DNA of 64,000 nt from Magnetococcus marinus MC-1. GTDB taxonomy: Bacteria > Pseudomonadota > Magnetococcia > Magnetococcales > Magnetococcaceae. This document shows positions 17,940-25,673 of the stretch, piece by piece. The stretch spans positions 587,501 to 651,500 of the forward strand of contig NC_008576.1 in the NCBI RefSeq assembly GCF_000014865.1. The letters are read 5' to 3'. Below the pieces are notes generated by a model. It saw only the letters and a list, made by a program, of their open reading frames with translations. It was not told the DNA's origin and searched no databases. Position numbers and translations under genes: made by a program. The number at the start of each line of letters is the position of its first letter. Position 1 is the stretch's first letter.

Positions 17940-18545
17940 ATGGTGCAGACAGAGCTGATTTTGGCCTCGACCTCTCCCTACCGGGCGGAGCTATTGGGGC
18001 GGTTGCGGCTGCCGTTTCGGCAGCAGGCACCCCAGTGTGCGGAAGCGGCGTTGGCGGGGGAGTTGCCGGCTGCTATGGCGGGGCGTTTGGCCACCTGTAA
18101 AGCGCAGGCGGTGGCGGCGGGTTTGCAGGATGGGTTGGTGATTGGTTCGGATCAGGTGGCAACGCTGGACGGGGTTACGGCGGTGGGTAAGCCGGGTGAT
18201 TTTGAACAGGCACTGGCGCAACTAGAGGCGGCTTCGGGTCGGAGTGTGACCTTTTATACAGGCGTGACCGTGCTGGATGTTGCGAGTGGTCGTATGCAGC
18301 GCGCGGTTGAGCCGTTTCAGGTCGTGTTTCGCCCGTTGAGCAGAGCGCAGATAAGCCGTTATTTGGCGCTTGAGCAGCCCTATGATTGTGCTGGGAGTTT
18401 TAAGGTAGAGGGATTGGGCATTGTGCTTTTTGAGCGCTTGGTGGGGGAGGATCCTACCGCCTTGATGGGGCTGCCATTAATCCGCTTGACCCGCATGCTG
18501 GAGGCCATGGGGGTTGCACCGTTGGGGGGCGAGTTGGTTTCCTAA
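17940..18545 (+). CDS. Maf/YceF-type nucleotide pyrophosphatase
   Basis: 201-residue Maf-family nucleoside-triphosphate pyrophosphatase, which removes modified or non-canonical nucleotides. Motifs: LILASTSPYRAELLGRL at the start (S-x-x-R), then VIGSDQVATLDG with the catalytic Asp, KPGDFEQAL, the TFYTGVTVLD strand, and the end block YDCAGSFKVEGLGIVLFERL with GDPT-like EDPTALMGLPL. The S-D-Q rather than T-V variant fits the YceF subgroup (7-methyl-GTP pyrophosphatase) more than dTTP/UTP-type Maf. The start at 17940 gives the usual N-terminus; an in-frame codon at 17868 is upstream of it. Confidence 0.9.
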   Translation: MVQTELILASTSPYRAELLGRLRLPFRQQAPQCAEAALAGELPAAMAGRLATCKAQAVAAGLQDGLVIGSDQVATLDGVTAVGKPGDFEQALAQLEAASGRSVTFYTGVTVLDVASGRMQRAVEPFQVVFRPLSRAQISRYLALEQPYDCAGSFKVEGLGIVLFERLVGEDPTALMGLPLIRLTRMLEAMGVAPLGGELVS

Positions 18546-18635
18546 CGCATCGAAACACGGGTCTGGGGGGGCTAGTCGTGTTCCATTCAGCGCGAACGCT
18601 CATGGTGGCGTGAGTGTTTAACTTTGGGGTTGAAA

Positions 18636-19493
18636 ATGTCTGGGACAGATAATGCTGGGCGTGGGTGGCCTACGGGTCTATTTATTCAAACCGATTGGTT
18701 GCAGAGCAACTTGGAGCGGGAGAATTTGCGGATTATTCAGGTCGGGGGTGAGAACTTTTACAGCCGCATGCATATCCCTGGGGCGGTCATGGTTGGCTAT
18801 CAAGATATAACCGGGTATCGAGATGGAATACCGGGTTTTCGTGCCGAGACAGCGTTATTACGCAAACTGTTTGGGCGTTTGGGCATCACACCTGAGAGCC
18901 ATGTGGTGGTTTATGACGCCAGTGGTGGTATGGATGCAGCACGTATGGTGTGGACGCTGCACTGTATGGGGCATACGCAGTGTTATATTTTAGATGGCGG
19001 CATGGGTGCGTGGTATACCGAGAAGCGGGTTTGTACGGATCATATGCCACAGATTGCACCGGTTGAGTATCGTGTGGATGAAGATTTGCGTTGGGATGCG
19101 GACATTGAGTTGATGCAGCGGGTGGTTGCGGGTGAGCTTGAGATGAAGGTGTTGGACACCCGTAGCGAGGCAGAGTATGAGGGGCAGACCATCCGTGGAC
19201 CACGGGGCCATATCCCAGGGGCGCGCCATTTTGAGTGGATGGATGCCCTGCGCACTCCACAGGATCCCCAATTGAAGGATGATGAGGCGTTGCGTGAAAT
19301 GTTGGCAGGTCGTGGGGTAGAGAATCCGCACACCGATGAGGTGGTGGTCTATTGTCAGACGGCACATCGGGCGGCCCACACTTGGGCGGTCTTGCGTCAT
19401 TTGGGCTATGCCAAGGTGCGCTTGTACGATGGCTCTATGGCGGAGTGGGGTATCTCTGGGCAGCCAGTGGTGGCGGGCATGGTGCCACGTTAA
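18636..19493 (+). CDS. Two-domain rhodanese sulfurtransferase
   Basis: 285-residue thiosulfate/3-mercaptopyruvate-type sulfurtransferase. The N-terminal rhodanese domain is catalytically inactive, with Asp in the active-site position (VVVYDASGGMDAARM). The C-terminal domain carries nucleophile Cys240 in VVYCQTAHRAAHTW. The CH2A-like motif before it is VLDTRSEAEYEGQT, with GHIPGARHFEWMD. The loop CQTAHR differs from the CRxGxT/S loop of mercaptopyruvate sulfurtransferases and is closer to the basic loops of thiosulfate sulfurtransferases; substrate choice is therefore open. The ATG at 18636 replaces an in-frame TTG at 18624. It is the last gene before the second repeat element. Confidence 0.9.
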   Translation: MSGTDNAGRGWPTGLFIQTDWLQSNLERENLRIIQVGGENFYSRMHIPGAVMVGYQDITGYRDGIPGFRAETALLRKLFGRLGITPESHVVVYDASGGMDAARMVWTLHCMGHTQCYILDGGMGAWYTEKRVCTDHMPQIAPVEYRVDEDLRWDADIELMQRVVAGELEMKVLDTRSEAEYEGQTIRGPRGHIPGARHFEWMDALRTPQDPQLKDDEALREMLAGRGVENPHTDEVVVYCQTAHRAAHTWAVLRHLGYAKVRLYDGSMAEWGISGQPVVAGMVPR

Positions 19494-19750
19494 GGAAGAG
19501 GGGGATCGGTTGAAGGGGGTGCAGTACGGGGCGTTTGCGACGGCCACGAGCCAGTGGTGGCGGGTGGTCTCAGGGGTGCTGGAACCGCTCCGTGCCCCAA
19601 CCCCAGCCCCCGCATACCCCCCCTGGGGCGCTTGGCATTCCCTTTGGGAGATCCCTTGAAAAAGCGGACCAGAAAAAGCGAACAAGTCAAAAGAGCAAAA
19701 GCAAAACTCTGGGGGGGGGAGAACTTCTCCCCCCTCAAACTTTTTTTAAA
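19494..19750. repeat. Non-coding repeat element, copy 2
   Basis: The 386-bp gap between the rhodanese gene and ffh carries the same three ordered blocks as the livF-pgpA gap, with 36 bp here against 37 bp there between the first two: CCCAACCCCAGCCC (19596-19609), TTGGCATTCCC (19632-19642), GAGAACTTCTCCCCCC (19719-19734). An A-rich AAAAGCAAAAC stretch precedes the G run in both copies. Open frames across it (about 80-107 codons) are low complexity and differ between the copies, so I do not call a gene. The remaining 130 bp up to ffh are AT-richer and probably contain its promoter. Confidence 0.6.
19711..19747 (+). terminator. G8-10/C6 hairpin with T7 ending repeat copy 2
   Basis: GGGGGGAG (19714-19721) pairs with CTCCCCCC (19727-19734) around a 5-nt AACTT loop; seven T follow after six bases (19741-19747). 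It is a plausible terminator for the rhodanese unit and the counterpart of the hairpin at 3306. Confidence 0.55.
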
Positions 19751-19879
19751 AGTAGAAGCCCTGAATAAAGGGTATGGCGAATGCGGTAAAACAAAATTTA
19801 AAATCAGTGCCTCATGGCCTAAACCTGCTATTCTTTAATCACTTTGTACACCTAAAGCCGCCTTAAACGAGACGCTACC

Positions 19880-21268
19880 ATGTTCGAATCCCTCTCCGAC
19901 CGCCTTGAAATCACCTTTAAAAAACTCAAAGGCCAAGGAAAACTCTCGGAACAAAATATTAAAGATGCCCTGCGCGAAGTGCGCATCGCCTTGCTAGAGG
20001 CCGACGTAAACCTAAACGTCACCAAAGCGTTTATCCGTCGGGTTCAAGAAAAAGCCATTGGCGTTGAGGTGCTGAAATCCCTCACCCCAGGGCAACAGGT
20101 CATCAAAATCGTCCATGACGAACTGGTCGCCGTCATGGGCGCAGCCAACGAAAGCCTAAACCTCGCTAACCAACCCCCGGTGGTGGTGATGATGGCGGGT
20201 CTGCAAGGCTCTGGTAAAACCACCAGCACCGCCAAGCTCGCCAAACGCCTCATTGATAAAGAGCGGAAAAAATGCCTGCTCGCCTCCTTGGATGTCTACC
20301 GTCCTGCGGCTATGAAACAGCTGCAAACCGTCGGTGAACAGGTTGGTGCGACGGTATTGCCAACGGAACCGACAGAAAACCCGCGAGAGATCGCCAAACG
20401 TGCGCTGGAGGAAGCCAAAAAGGGCGGCTTTGATGTGCTGTTCCTGGATACCGCTGGACGCCTGCACATTGATGAAGCCCTGATGAGCGAGTTGGCCGAT
20501 GTGGCCGCTCTGGTCAACCCTCACGAAATCCTGTTTGTTGCCGATGCCATGACCGGCCAAGATGCCGTCAGCGTGGCTAAAAATTTCGATGACCGACTGA
20601 ATATCACCGGCGTGCTGCTCTCTAAAACCGATGGTGACGCGCGGGGCGGTGCCGCCCTGTCCATCCGTGAAGTGACGGGCAAACCCATTAAATTTTTGGG
20701 TACTGGGGAAAAGCTGGATGGCCTAGAGCCCTTCCACCCCGACCGCGTAGCCTCCCGCATTTTGGGTATGGGCGATGTGGTCTCCCTGGTGGAAACCGCC
20801 ATGGAAAAGGTGGATCTGGAAGAGACCTTTAAACTTCAGGAAAAACTGGCCAATAAAAAGGGCTTTACCTTGGAGGATTTTCTCACCCAAATGCAACAGG
20901 TGCAGAAAATGGGCTCCATCAGTGATCTGGTGGGCATGATCCCCGGTGCCAAACAGGCCATGAAGGGTAAAGAGCTGGATGTGGACGATAAACAGATTAA
21001 ACGCCTCGAAGCGATTATTCTCTCCATGACCAAAAAAGAGCGGCAAAAACACGCGCTCATTAATGCATCCCGCAAACGCCGCATTGCGGCGGGCTCTGGT
21101 ACCTCGGTACAAGAGGTCAATAAGCTGCTCAAACAGTTTGTGCAGACCCAGACCATGATGAAAAAATTGGGCGGTATGGGTGGCCTGGGTAAAATGATGA
21201 AGGGCATGAAAGGCTTGCCCAAAATTCCTGGTCTTGGCGGTGGCGGTTTTCCTAAGCTACCCTTTTAA
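19880..21268 (+). CDS. ffh: Signal recognition particle GTPase
   Basis: SRP54 protein that binds signal sequences with 4.5S RNA and delivers ribosomes to FtsY. 462 residues: N domain helices, G domain with P-loop GLQGSGKTTSTAKLAKRL, DVYRPAAMKQLQ, DTAGRLHIDE, TKTDGD-like SKTDGDARGG and GTGEKLDGLEPFHPDR, then a methionine-rich M domain (MTKKERQKHA, RKRRIAAGSG, MMKKLGGMGGLGKMMKGMKG). It is complete and highly conserved. It is followed after 327 bp by rpsP, the usual order in many proteobacteria. The coding strand is C-rich (20 C and 12 G in 20221-20280), while the rhodanese gene upstream is G-rich. The 4.5S RNA gene was not found in the window. Confidence 0.98.
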   Translation: MFESLSDRLEITFKKLKGQGKLSEQNIKDALREVRIALLEADVNLNVTKAFIRRVQEKAIGVEVLKSLTPGQQVIKIVHDELVAVMGAANESLNLANQPPVVVMMAGLQGSGKTTSTAKLAKRLIDKERKKCLLASLDVYRPAAMKQLQTVGEQVGATVLPTEPTENPREIAKRALEEAKKGGFDVLFLDTAGRLHIDEALMSELADVAALVNPHEILFVADAMTGQDAVSVAKNFDDRLNITGVLLSKTDGDARGGAALSIREVTGKPIKFLGTGEKLDGLEPFHPDRVASRILGMGDVVSLVETAMEKVDLEETFKLQEKLANKKGFTLEDFLTQMQQVQKMGSISDLVGMIPGAKQAMKGKELDVDDKQIKRLEAIILSMTKKERQKHALINASRKRRIAAGSGTSVQEVNKLLKQFVQTQTMMKKLGGMGGLGKMMKGMKGLPKIPGLGGGGFPKLPF

Positions 21269-21468
21269 GGCTTAAACCTTGGGCACCCATTGGTCTCCTC
21301 AAGCGGCCTTTGACCCAACCGAGCAAAGAAGGTAAGCCATCTTTACAAATAAACGGCGTTGTGGAGAGGCTAAAAGAAGCAACGCCATGGGCTAGGTTTT
21401 GAGGTCCAATATTTTTAGCCTGTTAGCGGGATTTTATACCCTCTTTGTGTCTTAGACGCGGATTTGTC

Positions 21469-21496
21469 TTGACGCTTTGATTAATTCGTATACAAT
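21469..21496 (+). promoter_or_regulatory. Strong sigma-70-like promoter of the rpsP operon
   Basis: TTGACG (21469-21474), a 16-bp spacer and TACAAT (21491-21496), 100 bp before rpsP. It has near-consensus hexamers and a position suited to the ribosomal protein operon. Confidence 0.75.
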
Positions 21497-21517
21497 CCCA
21501 GGATTTCCAAGGTACCC

Positions 21518-21563
21518 AAGGACCGTGCTGCCCAAAAGGGGTTTAGCGCTGAGGTCCTTTTTT
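21518..21563 (+). terminator. Attenuator-like hairpin in the rpsP leader
   Basis: AAGGACC (21518-21524) pairs with GGTCCTT (21553-21559), with further pairing inside (GCTGCCC with GGGG, then GCT with AGC), and six T follow (21558-21563). It lies between the promoter and the rpsP start, so it would terminate the operon's own transcript unless relieved. Confidence 0.55.
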
Positions 21564-21595
21564 GCAATTTTGTTGTAGTTGAGAGAGGAAAACAG

Positions 21596-21847
21596 ATGGC
21601 CGTTTGCATCCGTCTGGCACGTGGTGGTAAGAAAAAGAAACCCGTCTACAGTGTGGTTGTCGCTGACAAGCGCATGGCACGTGATGGTCGCTTTCTTGAG
21701 AAATTGGGGCAGTACATCCCCATGAAAGAGGGCGGTACATTCGCCATCAATCAAGAGCGTTATGCGCACTGGATCAGCCAAGGTGCCAAGCCTTCCGAAA
21801 CGGTGGGTAAGTTGGTTGCCAAGCAACAGAACGCCGCTGAAGCCTAA
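21596..21847 (+). CDS. rpsP: 30S ribosomal protein S16
   Basis: 83-residue S16, needed for assembly of the 30S subunit body. It begins MAVCIRLARGGKKKKPVYSV, with DKRMARDGRFLEKLGQY, the ERYAHWISQGAKPSETV block and a short Ala-rich tail, all typical. A GAGAGGA sequence gives good Shine-Dalgarno spacing to the ATG at 21596. It is the first gene of rpsP-rimM-trmD-rplS, downstream of a consensus promoter and an attenuator-like hairpin. rimM starts 26 bp after the stop. Confidence 0.98.
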   Translation: MAVCIRLARGGKKKKPVYSVVVADKRMARDGRFLEKLGQYIPMKEGGTFAINQERYAHWISQGAKPSETVGKLVAKQQNAAEA

Positions 21848-21873
21848 TTCTTCAAGCGGGGTGGAAGACCACC

Positions 21874-22407
21874 ATGTCAGGTACTGAAGAGATCCGTTGG
21901 GTCACTCTGGGCTATGTGATGGGGGCTTTTGGTCTCAAAGGCGAGATGCGTGTTCGCTCGTTGACCGAACGGCCCGATGGCATCTTCGACCACCCAGTCT
22001 GGTGGCTATTCAACCCCAAGCAGAAGACGCGGCAAGAGATGCGGTTGGGCTCTGGGCGGTTGCATGGCAAGGGTGTGGTGGCCACTTTGGCGGGTGTTAC
22101 CACCCGTGAGGCGGTGCAGGCACTGTTCGGTACAGAGATCCAAGTACCTCGCAGCATGCTCCCGGATGGGGGGGATGATCCTGGGGTAGATGGTATCTGG
22201 GCGGATCTCATTGGCTGCCAAGTGGTTGAGGTGGATGGTACCGAGCTGGGCCGGGTTGTTGAAATGATGGCAACCGGTGCCAACGATGTACTCATCGTAC
22301 GCGGCGGGCCTGAGGGTGAGAAGCTGCTTCCTTATATCGAGGAGGTGGTGGTGGAGCTAGACCTGGACCGGCAGATCATCAAGGTTAAGCTGATGGAAGG
22401 GATGTAG
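21874..22407 (+). CDS. rimM: Ribosome maturation factor RimM
   Basis: 177-residue 16S rRNA processing factor that binds S19 during 30S maturation. N-terminal barrel: VTLGYVMGAFGLKGEMRVRSL (G-x-x-G-x-x-G-E motif); middle RLHGKGVVATLAGVTTREAVQAL; C-terminal PRC barrel: IWADLIGCQVVEVDGTELG, then NDVLIVRG and LLPYIEEVVVELDLD. Each block matches the family in order and length. It sits 26 bp after rpsP and 29 bp before trmD, so it is within the same transcript. Confidence 0.97.
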   Translation: MSGTEEIRWVTLGYVMGAFGLKGEMRVRSLTERPDGIFDHPVWWLFNPKQKTRQEMRLGSGRLHGKGVVATLAGVTTREAVQALFGTEIQVPRSMLPDGGDDPGVDGIWADLIGCQVVEVDGTELGRVVEMMATGANDVLIVRGGPEGEKLLPYIEEVVVELDLDRQIIKVKLMEGM

Positions 22408-22436
22408 GGGTGGAACCGTGCGGGGCTGAAGTGGCC

Positions 22437-23195
22437 ATGCGGTTTTCCATACTAACCCTTTTTCCCGAGATGTTTGCGCCACTACAGGCCTCGATCCTCG
22501 GTCGTGGGCAAAAGAGCGGGCGGCTGGATCTTAATCTGGTACAGATACGGGATTTTGCCACTGACCGTCACCAAAATGTGGATGATACCCCCTTTGGTGG
22601 TGGTCCCGGCATGGTGTTAAAGCCGGATATCCTCAGCCATGCGTTACGCGCGACGTTGCAGGGTGAGACCGCGCATGTGGTCTACATGAGCCCCCAGGGT
22701 AGCCGCTTTGATCAAGCAACGGCGCAGCGATTGGCCGGTTATGGCCATGTGGTGCTGCTGTGTGGGCGCTATGAAGGGGTGGATGAGCGTTTTATTGATG
22801 CTCATGTGGACGAAGAGCTCTCGGTTGGGGATTTTGTGCTCACCGGGGGTGAACTGCCCGCCATGATGGTGGTGGATGCGGTTTCTCGCATGGTTCCCGG
22901 TGTGTTGGGGGATCTGGAGAGTGCCCAGGCAGACTCGTTTCAAACCGGGTTACTGGATCATCCTCACTATACACGTCCAGCGCATTGGGTGGTGGATGGT
23001 GATCATTATGGGGCACCAGAGGTTTTGCTTTCGGGCAACCATGGGGCCATTGCAGAATGGCGTAGACGACAGGCGCTGTTGCGCACGTTGATACGCAGAC
23101 CGGATCTGCTGGGCAAAGCCCCGTTAAGCCGGGTTGAAAAACGTCTGATCGAGGCCCTTGCTGTTGATCTGGACGCGCTGGAAAACAAGCATTGA
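22437..23195 (+). CDS. trmD: tRNA (guanine-N1)-methyltransferase
   Basis: 252-residue SPOUT-class enzyme that methylates G37 of tRNAs, preventing frameshifts. The start at 22437 gives MRFSILTLFPEMF, the family N-terminus; a GTG at 22410 in frame would add nine residues and is less likely. The SAM-binding trefoil knot region is present: HVVYMSPQGSRFDQ, VVLLCGRYEGVDERFIDAHVDEELSVGDFVLTGGE, then VSRMVPGVLG. The dimer-contacting C-terminal domain includes ESAQADSFQTGLLDHPHYTRP. It is followed after 95 bp by rplS, with a hairpin in the gap. Confidence 0.98.
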   Translation: MRFSILTLFPEMFAPLQASILGRGQKSGRLDLNLVQIRDFATDRHQNVDDTPFGGGPGMVLKPDILSHALRATLQGETAHVVYMSPQGSRFDQATAQRLAGYGHVVLLCGRYEGVDERFIDAHVDEELSVGDFVLTGGELPAMMVVDAVSRMVPGVLGDLESAQADSFQTGLLDHPHYTRPAHWVVDGDHYGAPEVLLSGNHGAIAEWRRRQALLRTLIRRPDLLGKAPLSRVEKRLIEALAVDLDALENKH

Positions 23196-23224
23196 TTAGG
23201 ACACTGTCAAGGTGTTTGCGTTAG

Positions 23225-23270
23225 CGCCGCCAACTCAGCCCGACATAGCTGGGTTTAAATGGTGGCGGTG
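23225..23270 (+). other. Hairpin between trmD and rplS
   Basis: CGCCGCCA (23225-23232, allowing G-U) pairs with TGGCGGTG (23263-23270), with an inner CAGC/GCTG stem (23236-23239; 23248-23251). It ends about 20 bp before the rplS start, so it could affect rplS translation or mRNA processing. No T tract, so probably not a terminator. Confidence 0.35.
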
Positions 23271-23290
23271 TGGATACGAGGAATGAGACG

Positions 23291-23641
23291 ATGAACCAAG
23301 TGCAGGCTTTTGAACAGAGCATGATCCCTGAGACCGCCGTGCCTAAGTTTGGCGCAGGTGACACCTTGAAGGTACACGTGAAGGTTGTAGAAGGCACCCG
23401 TGAGCGGATCCAGGTTTTTGAAGGGGTTTGCATCGGTCGCATGAACGCGGGTTTGCGTTCCACCTTTACCGTGCGCAAGATCTCTTTTGGCGAGGGTGTG
23501 GAGCGGACTTTCCCTGTCTACTCACCCCGGGTAGACAAGATTGAAGTGATTCGCCATGGTGACGTACGTCGTGCCAAGCTTTACTACTTGCGTGGCCGTA
23601 CGGGTAAAGCCAGCCGCATCAAAGAGAAGCGCGACTGGTAG
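23291..23641 (+). CDS. rplS: 50S ribosomal protein L19
   Basis: 116-residue L19, located at the 30S-50S interface. Typical blocks: [29 protein letters not shown], then [20 protein letters not shown] and [20 protein letters not shown] with the basic end [12 protein letters not shown]. The ATG at 23291 after GAGGAATGAG was chosen; an in-frame codon at 23270 adds seven unneeded residues. It is the last gene of the rpsP operon, although rnhB starts 29 bp later and may be included. Confidence 0.98.
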   Translation: MNQVQAFEQSMIPETAVPKFGAGDTLKVHVKVVEGTRERIQVFEGVCIGRMNAGLRSTFTVRKISFGEGVERTFPVYSPRVDKIEVIRHGDVRRAKLYYLRGRTGKASRIKEKRDW

Positions 23642-23670
23642 TCCGTTTTTTTAGCGGAGCACAAAGCGAG

Positions 23671-24312
23671 ATGAGACACAAGGCGCACCCTGGCCCCGAT
23701 CTGGAGCTGGAGTGCGCCTTGTTGCGTTCAAATCGGGCCATTAAAACCCTTTGCGGGGTGGATGAAGCGGGACGCGGCCCTTTGTGTGGTCCGGTGGTGG
23801 CTGCGGCGGTGGTGCTGGATTTGGACAACCTGCCCGTGGGGTTGAATGATTCCAAACAGCTGAGCGCCAAAAAACGCGAACAGCTGTTTGAGCAGATTTA
23901 CGTCACTTCACAGGTTGGTGTGGGTGAAGCATCGGTGGCGGAGATTGATGCGTTGAACATACTGCACGCCAGTATGTTGGCCATGGTGCGAGCGGTGACG
24001 GCGCTCCAGGGTAGACTGGTTGTGGACCATGCGCTAATTGATGGCAATCGTGTGCCAGCAACCTTACCGGTTCCGGGGCAAGCGGTGGTGAAGGGGGATG
24101 CTAAATCGCTTTCCATAGCGGCGGCGTCTATTATTGCCAAGGTGACGCGGGACCGCATCATGGCCGAGTTGGATCGAGATTATCCTCACTATGGTTGGGC
24201 CAAAAGCCAGGGTTATCCTACCCAAGCCCATCTGCAAGCCCTCGCTTTGCATGGCGTAACCCCCCACCACCGTCGCAGCTTTAAACCGGTTAAGCAGTTG
24301 CTTCCCCACTGA
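23671..24312 (+). CDS. rnhB: Ribonuclease HII
   Basis: 213-residue type 2 RNase H, which cuts RNA in RNA-DNA hybrids and begins removal of misincorporated ribonucleotides. Active-site motif CGVDEAGRGPLCGPVVAAAV has Asp31 and Glu32; LNDSKQLSAKKRE, the DHALIDGNRVP strand with the third Asp, and KGDAKSLSIAAASIIAKVTRDR follow; the end is YPTQAHLQALALHGVTPHHRRSF. About 20 residues precede the first motif, somewhat longer than in E. coli. It lies 29 bp after rplS on the same strand. Confidence 0.96.
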   Translation: MRHKAHPGPDLELECALLRSNRAIKTLCGVDEAGRGPLCGPVVAAAVVLDLDNLPVGLNDSKQLSAKKREQLFEQIYVTSQVGVGEASVAEIDALNILHASMLAMVRAVTALQGRLVVDHALIDGNRVPATLPVPGQAVVKGDAKSLSIAAASIIAKVTRDRIMAELDRDYPHYGWAKSQGYPTQAHLQALALHGVTPHHRRSFKPVKQLLPH

Positions 24313-24885
24313 TATTTTGGCAGTAGGCCTGTTTTTGTGGTAACGCCCCTCCTTCTGAGCCTGTCACATAAGCAATCGGTATGCCTCCGAGGCAAAATAG
24401 AGCTCAACGAATCAAACAATGTAAGCCTATGGTTTAGAATGCAAAACCAAGGTGATTTAACCGTCTTGAAAGGTGCCATTCATCTGTCGGGTTGGCCAAT
24501 CTGGATGAGGGCAACCAGGAAAGAGTGGCTGTGGAAACGCGCCAGCATCAGCACTGGAGGTCGTCAAATTCCATGAAAACGAAAAATTGATGCATAAAGG
24601 CGTGCTAAAACCCACCACGTTGAAACGTTGCATCCAACGTGCGCCGTTATTAGGTGCGGAATCATGGCGATCGTTGGTTTAGCGGCCACCTATGGCGCAA
24701 AAGCGGCTCGTCGCCCTCGTTAATGCCGCTGCGCCGAGCTGTTTTCTTGAGTGTGGAAGCCGTTTTTTTTCCCGACCTACTTGCAATCTTCGCTTGGGCT
24801 ACTTACATAAAGGCTGGATTGACGATCTTTACGCTGCCTAACCATGTGCGGCGCTTGTTTTTTTTATTAAAGGAGATGCGGCGCC
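24313..24885. other. 573-bp gap before grpE without a supported gene
   Basis: Two frames of 79 codons (24337-24576 and 24654-24893) have no recognisable motif, poor starts, and the second runs into the grpE ribosome binding site. A third frame across about 24550-24680 reads sensibly for some 40 codons (ALEVVKFHENEKLMHKGVL, then KPTTLKRC) before a stop and has no start; it could be a gene remnant. An inverted repeat CACGTTG/CAACGTG lies at 24616-24641. No CIRCE element was seen. Confidence 0.4.
24780..24808 (+). promoter_or_regulatory. Possible heat-shock-type promoter of grpE
   Basis: CTTG (24780-24783), 18 bp, CTTACAT (24802-24808), one mismatch from the alphaproteobacterial RpoH -10 pattern CYTATNT. 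The start would lie about 70 bp before grpE. Weaker than the sites before dnaK and lon. Confidence 0.25.
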
Positions 24886-25518
24886 ATGAGTGAAGCCGAA
24901 GAGAAAAAGATGAGCCCAGAGCCAGAGAGCCCAGAGCCAGAGAACTCAGAGAGCTCAAAAACGGAATCCCAGGCTGTCGAAGGTGAAGTGGTCGAGGAAG
25001 AGACCGAAAGCTGTACCCTGCCCGAAGAGGAGAACAGCACCGAACCCTCATTGGAAGCCCAACTGCAAATGGCCCTCGATAAGGCTGAGGAGCAGCAGAA
25101 AAATTATCTGCGCAGCATGGCCGATATGGATAACCTGCGCAAACGCAATGCCCGCGAAATGGAACAAGCCCGCAAATTTGCGGTCGAAGGGTTCGCCCGG
25201 GATATGCTCAGTGTGGCCGATAATCTGGAACGCGCCATGAGCCATATGGACCAAGAGAGTGACAATGAGCAGATCAAAGCCATTGTGGACGGGGTCAAAA
25301 TGGTCAACTCTGAGTTGGCCAAATCCCTAGAAAAACACGGTATTAAACGAATTGAGGCAATGGGGCAAATGTTTGATCCCAATCTGCACCAAGCGGTCAT
25401 GCAAGTGGCCGATGACCGCGTACCCCCAGATACCGTGGTGCAAGAGATGCAGGCCGGTTATACCCTCAATGAGCGTCTGCTGCGCCCCAGTATGGTGGGT
25501 GTGGCCAAAGCGCCATAA
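24886..25518 (+). CDS. grpE: GrpE nucleotide exchange factor
   Basis: Releases ADP from DnaK in the cytoplasmic chaperone cycle. 210 residues: a very acidic Glu/Ser/Pro-rich N-terminus (about 1-60), a long coiled-coil helix (LQMALDKAEEQQKNYLRSMADMDNLRKR), and a C-terminal beta domain (GIKRIEAMGQMFDPNLHQAVMQV, then GYTLNERLLRPSMVGV). AAAGGAGA is well placed before the ATG. dnaK follows after 155 bp containing a strong heat-shock-like promoter, so dnaK is not wholly dependent on grpE transcription. Confidence 0.97.
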   Translation: MSEAEEKKMSPEPESPEPENSESSKTESQAVEGEVVEEETESCTLPEEENSTEPSLEAQLQMALDKAEEQQKNYLRSMADMDNLRKRNAREMEQARKFAVEGFARDMLSVADNLERAMSHMDQESDNEQIKAIVDGVKMVNSELAKSLEKHGIKRIEAMGQMFDPNLHQAVMQVADDRVPPDTVVQEMQAGYTLNERLLRPSMVGVAKAP

Positions 25519-25545
25519 TAATCTGCCCAATTAAGCTGTGGGGGG

Positions 25546-25574
25546 CTTGTAAAGCGCAAAGGCAATCCCCATAT
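25546..25574 (+). promoter_or_regulatory. RpoH-type heat-shock promoter of dnaK
   Basis: CTTGTA (25546-25551) and CCCCATAT (25567-25574), with 17 bp between CTTG and CCCC. This matches the sigma-32 pattern CTTGAA/CCCCATNT closely and lies 100 bp before dnaK. The same spacing and a nearly identical -10 occur before lon. Confidence 0.65.
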
Positions 25575-25673
25575 GGTGAGCAGAGAGAGATAAAGTAGGC
25601 CAAATCAGGGTCTTTAACACGCAAATCATAGCCCATATAGGGCTTGTTAAGCATAGCATAAGAGGACAATACA

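Noticed and set aside
19880-19900. GTTCGAATCCC, like a tRNA T-arm
   Set aside because: It is the start of ffh (MFESLSD), with no acceptor or anticodon arm around it.
25519-25673. CIRCE/HrcA operator before dnaK or grpE
   Set aside because: No TTAGCACTC-N9-GAGTGCTAA-like repeat was found in either upstream region.
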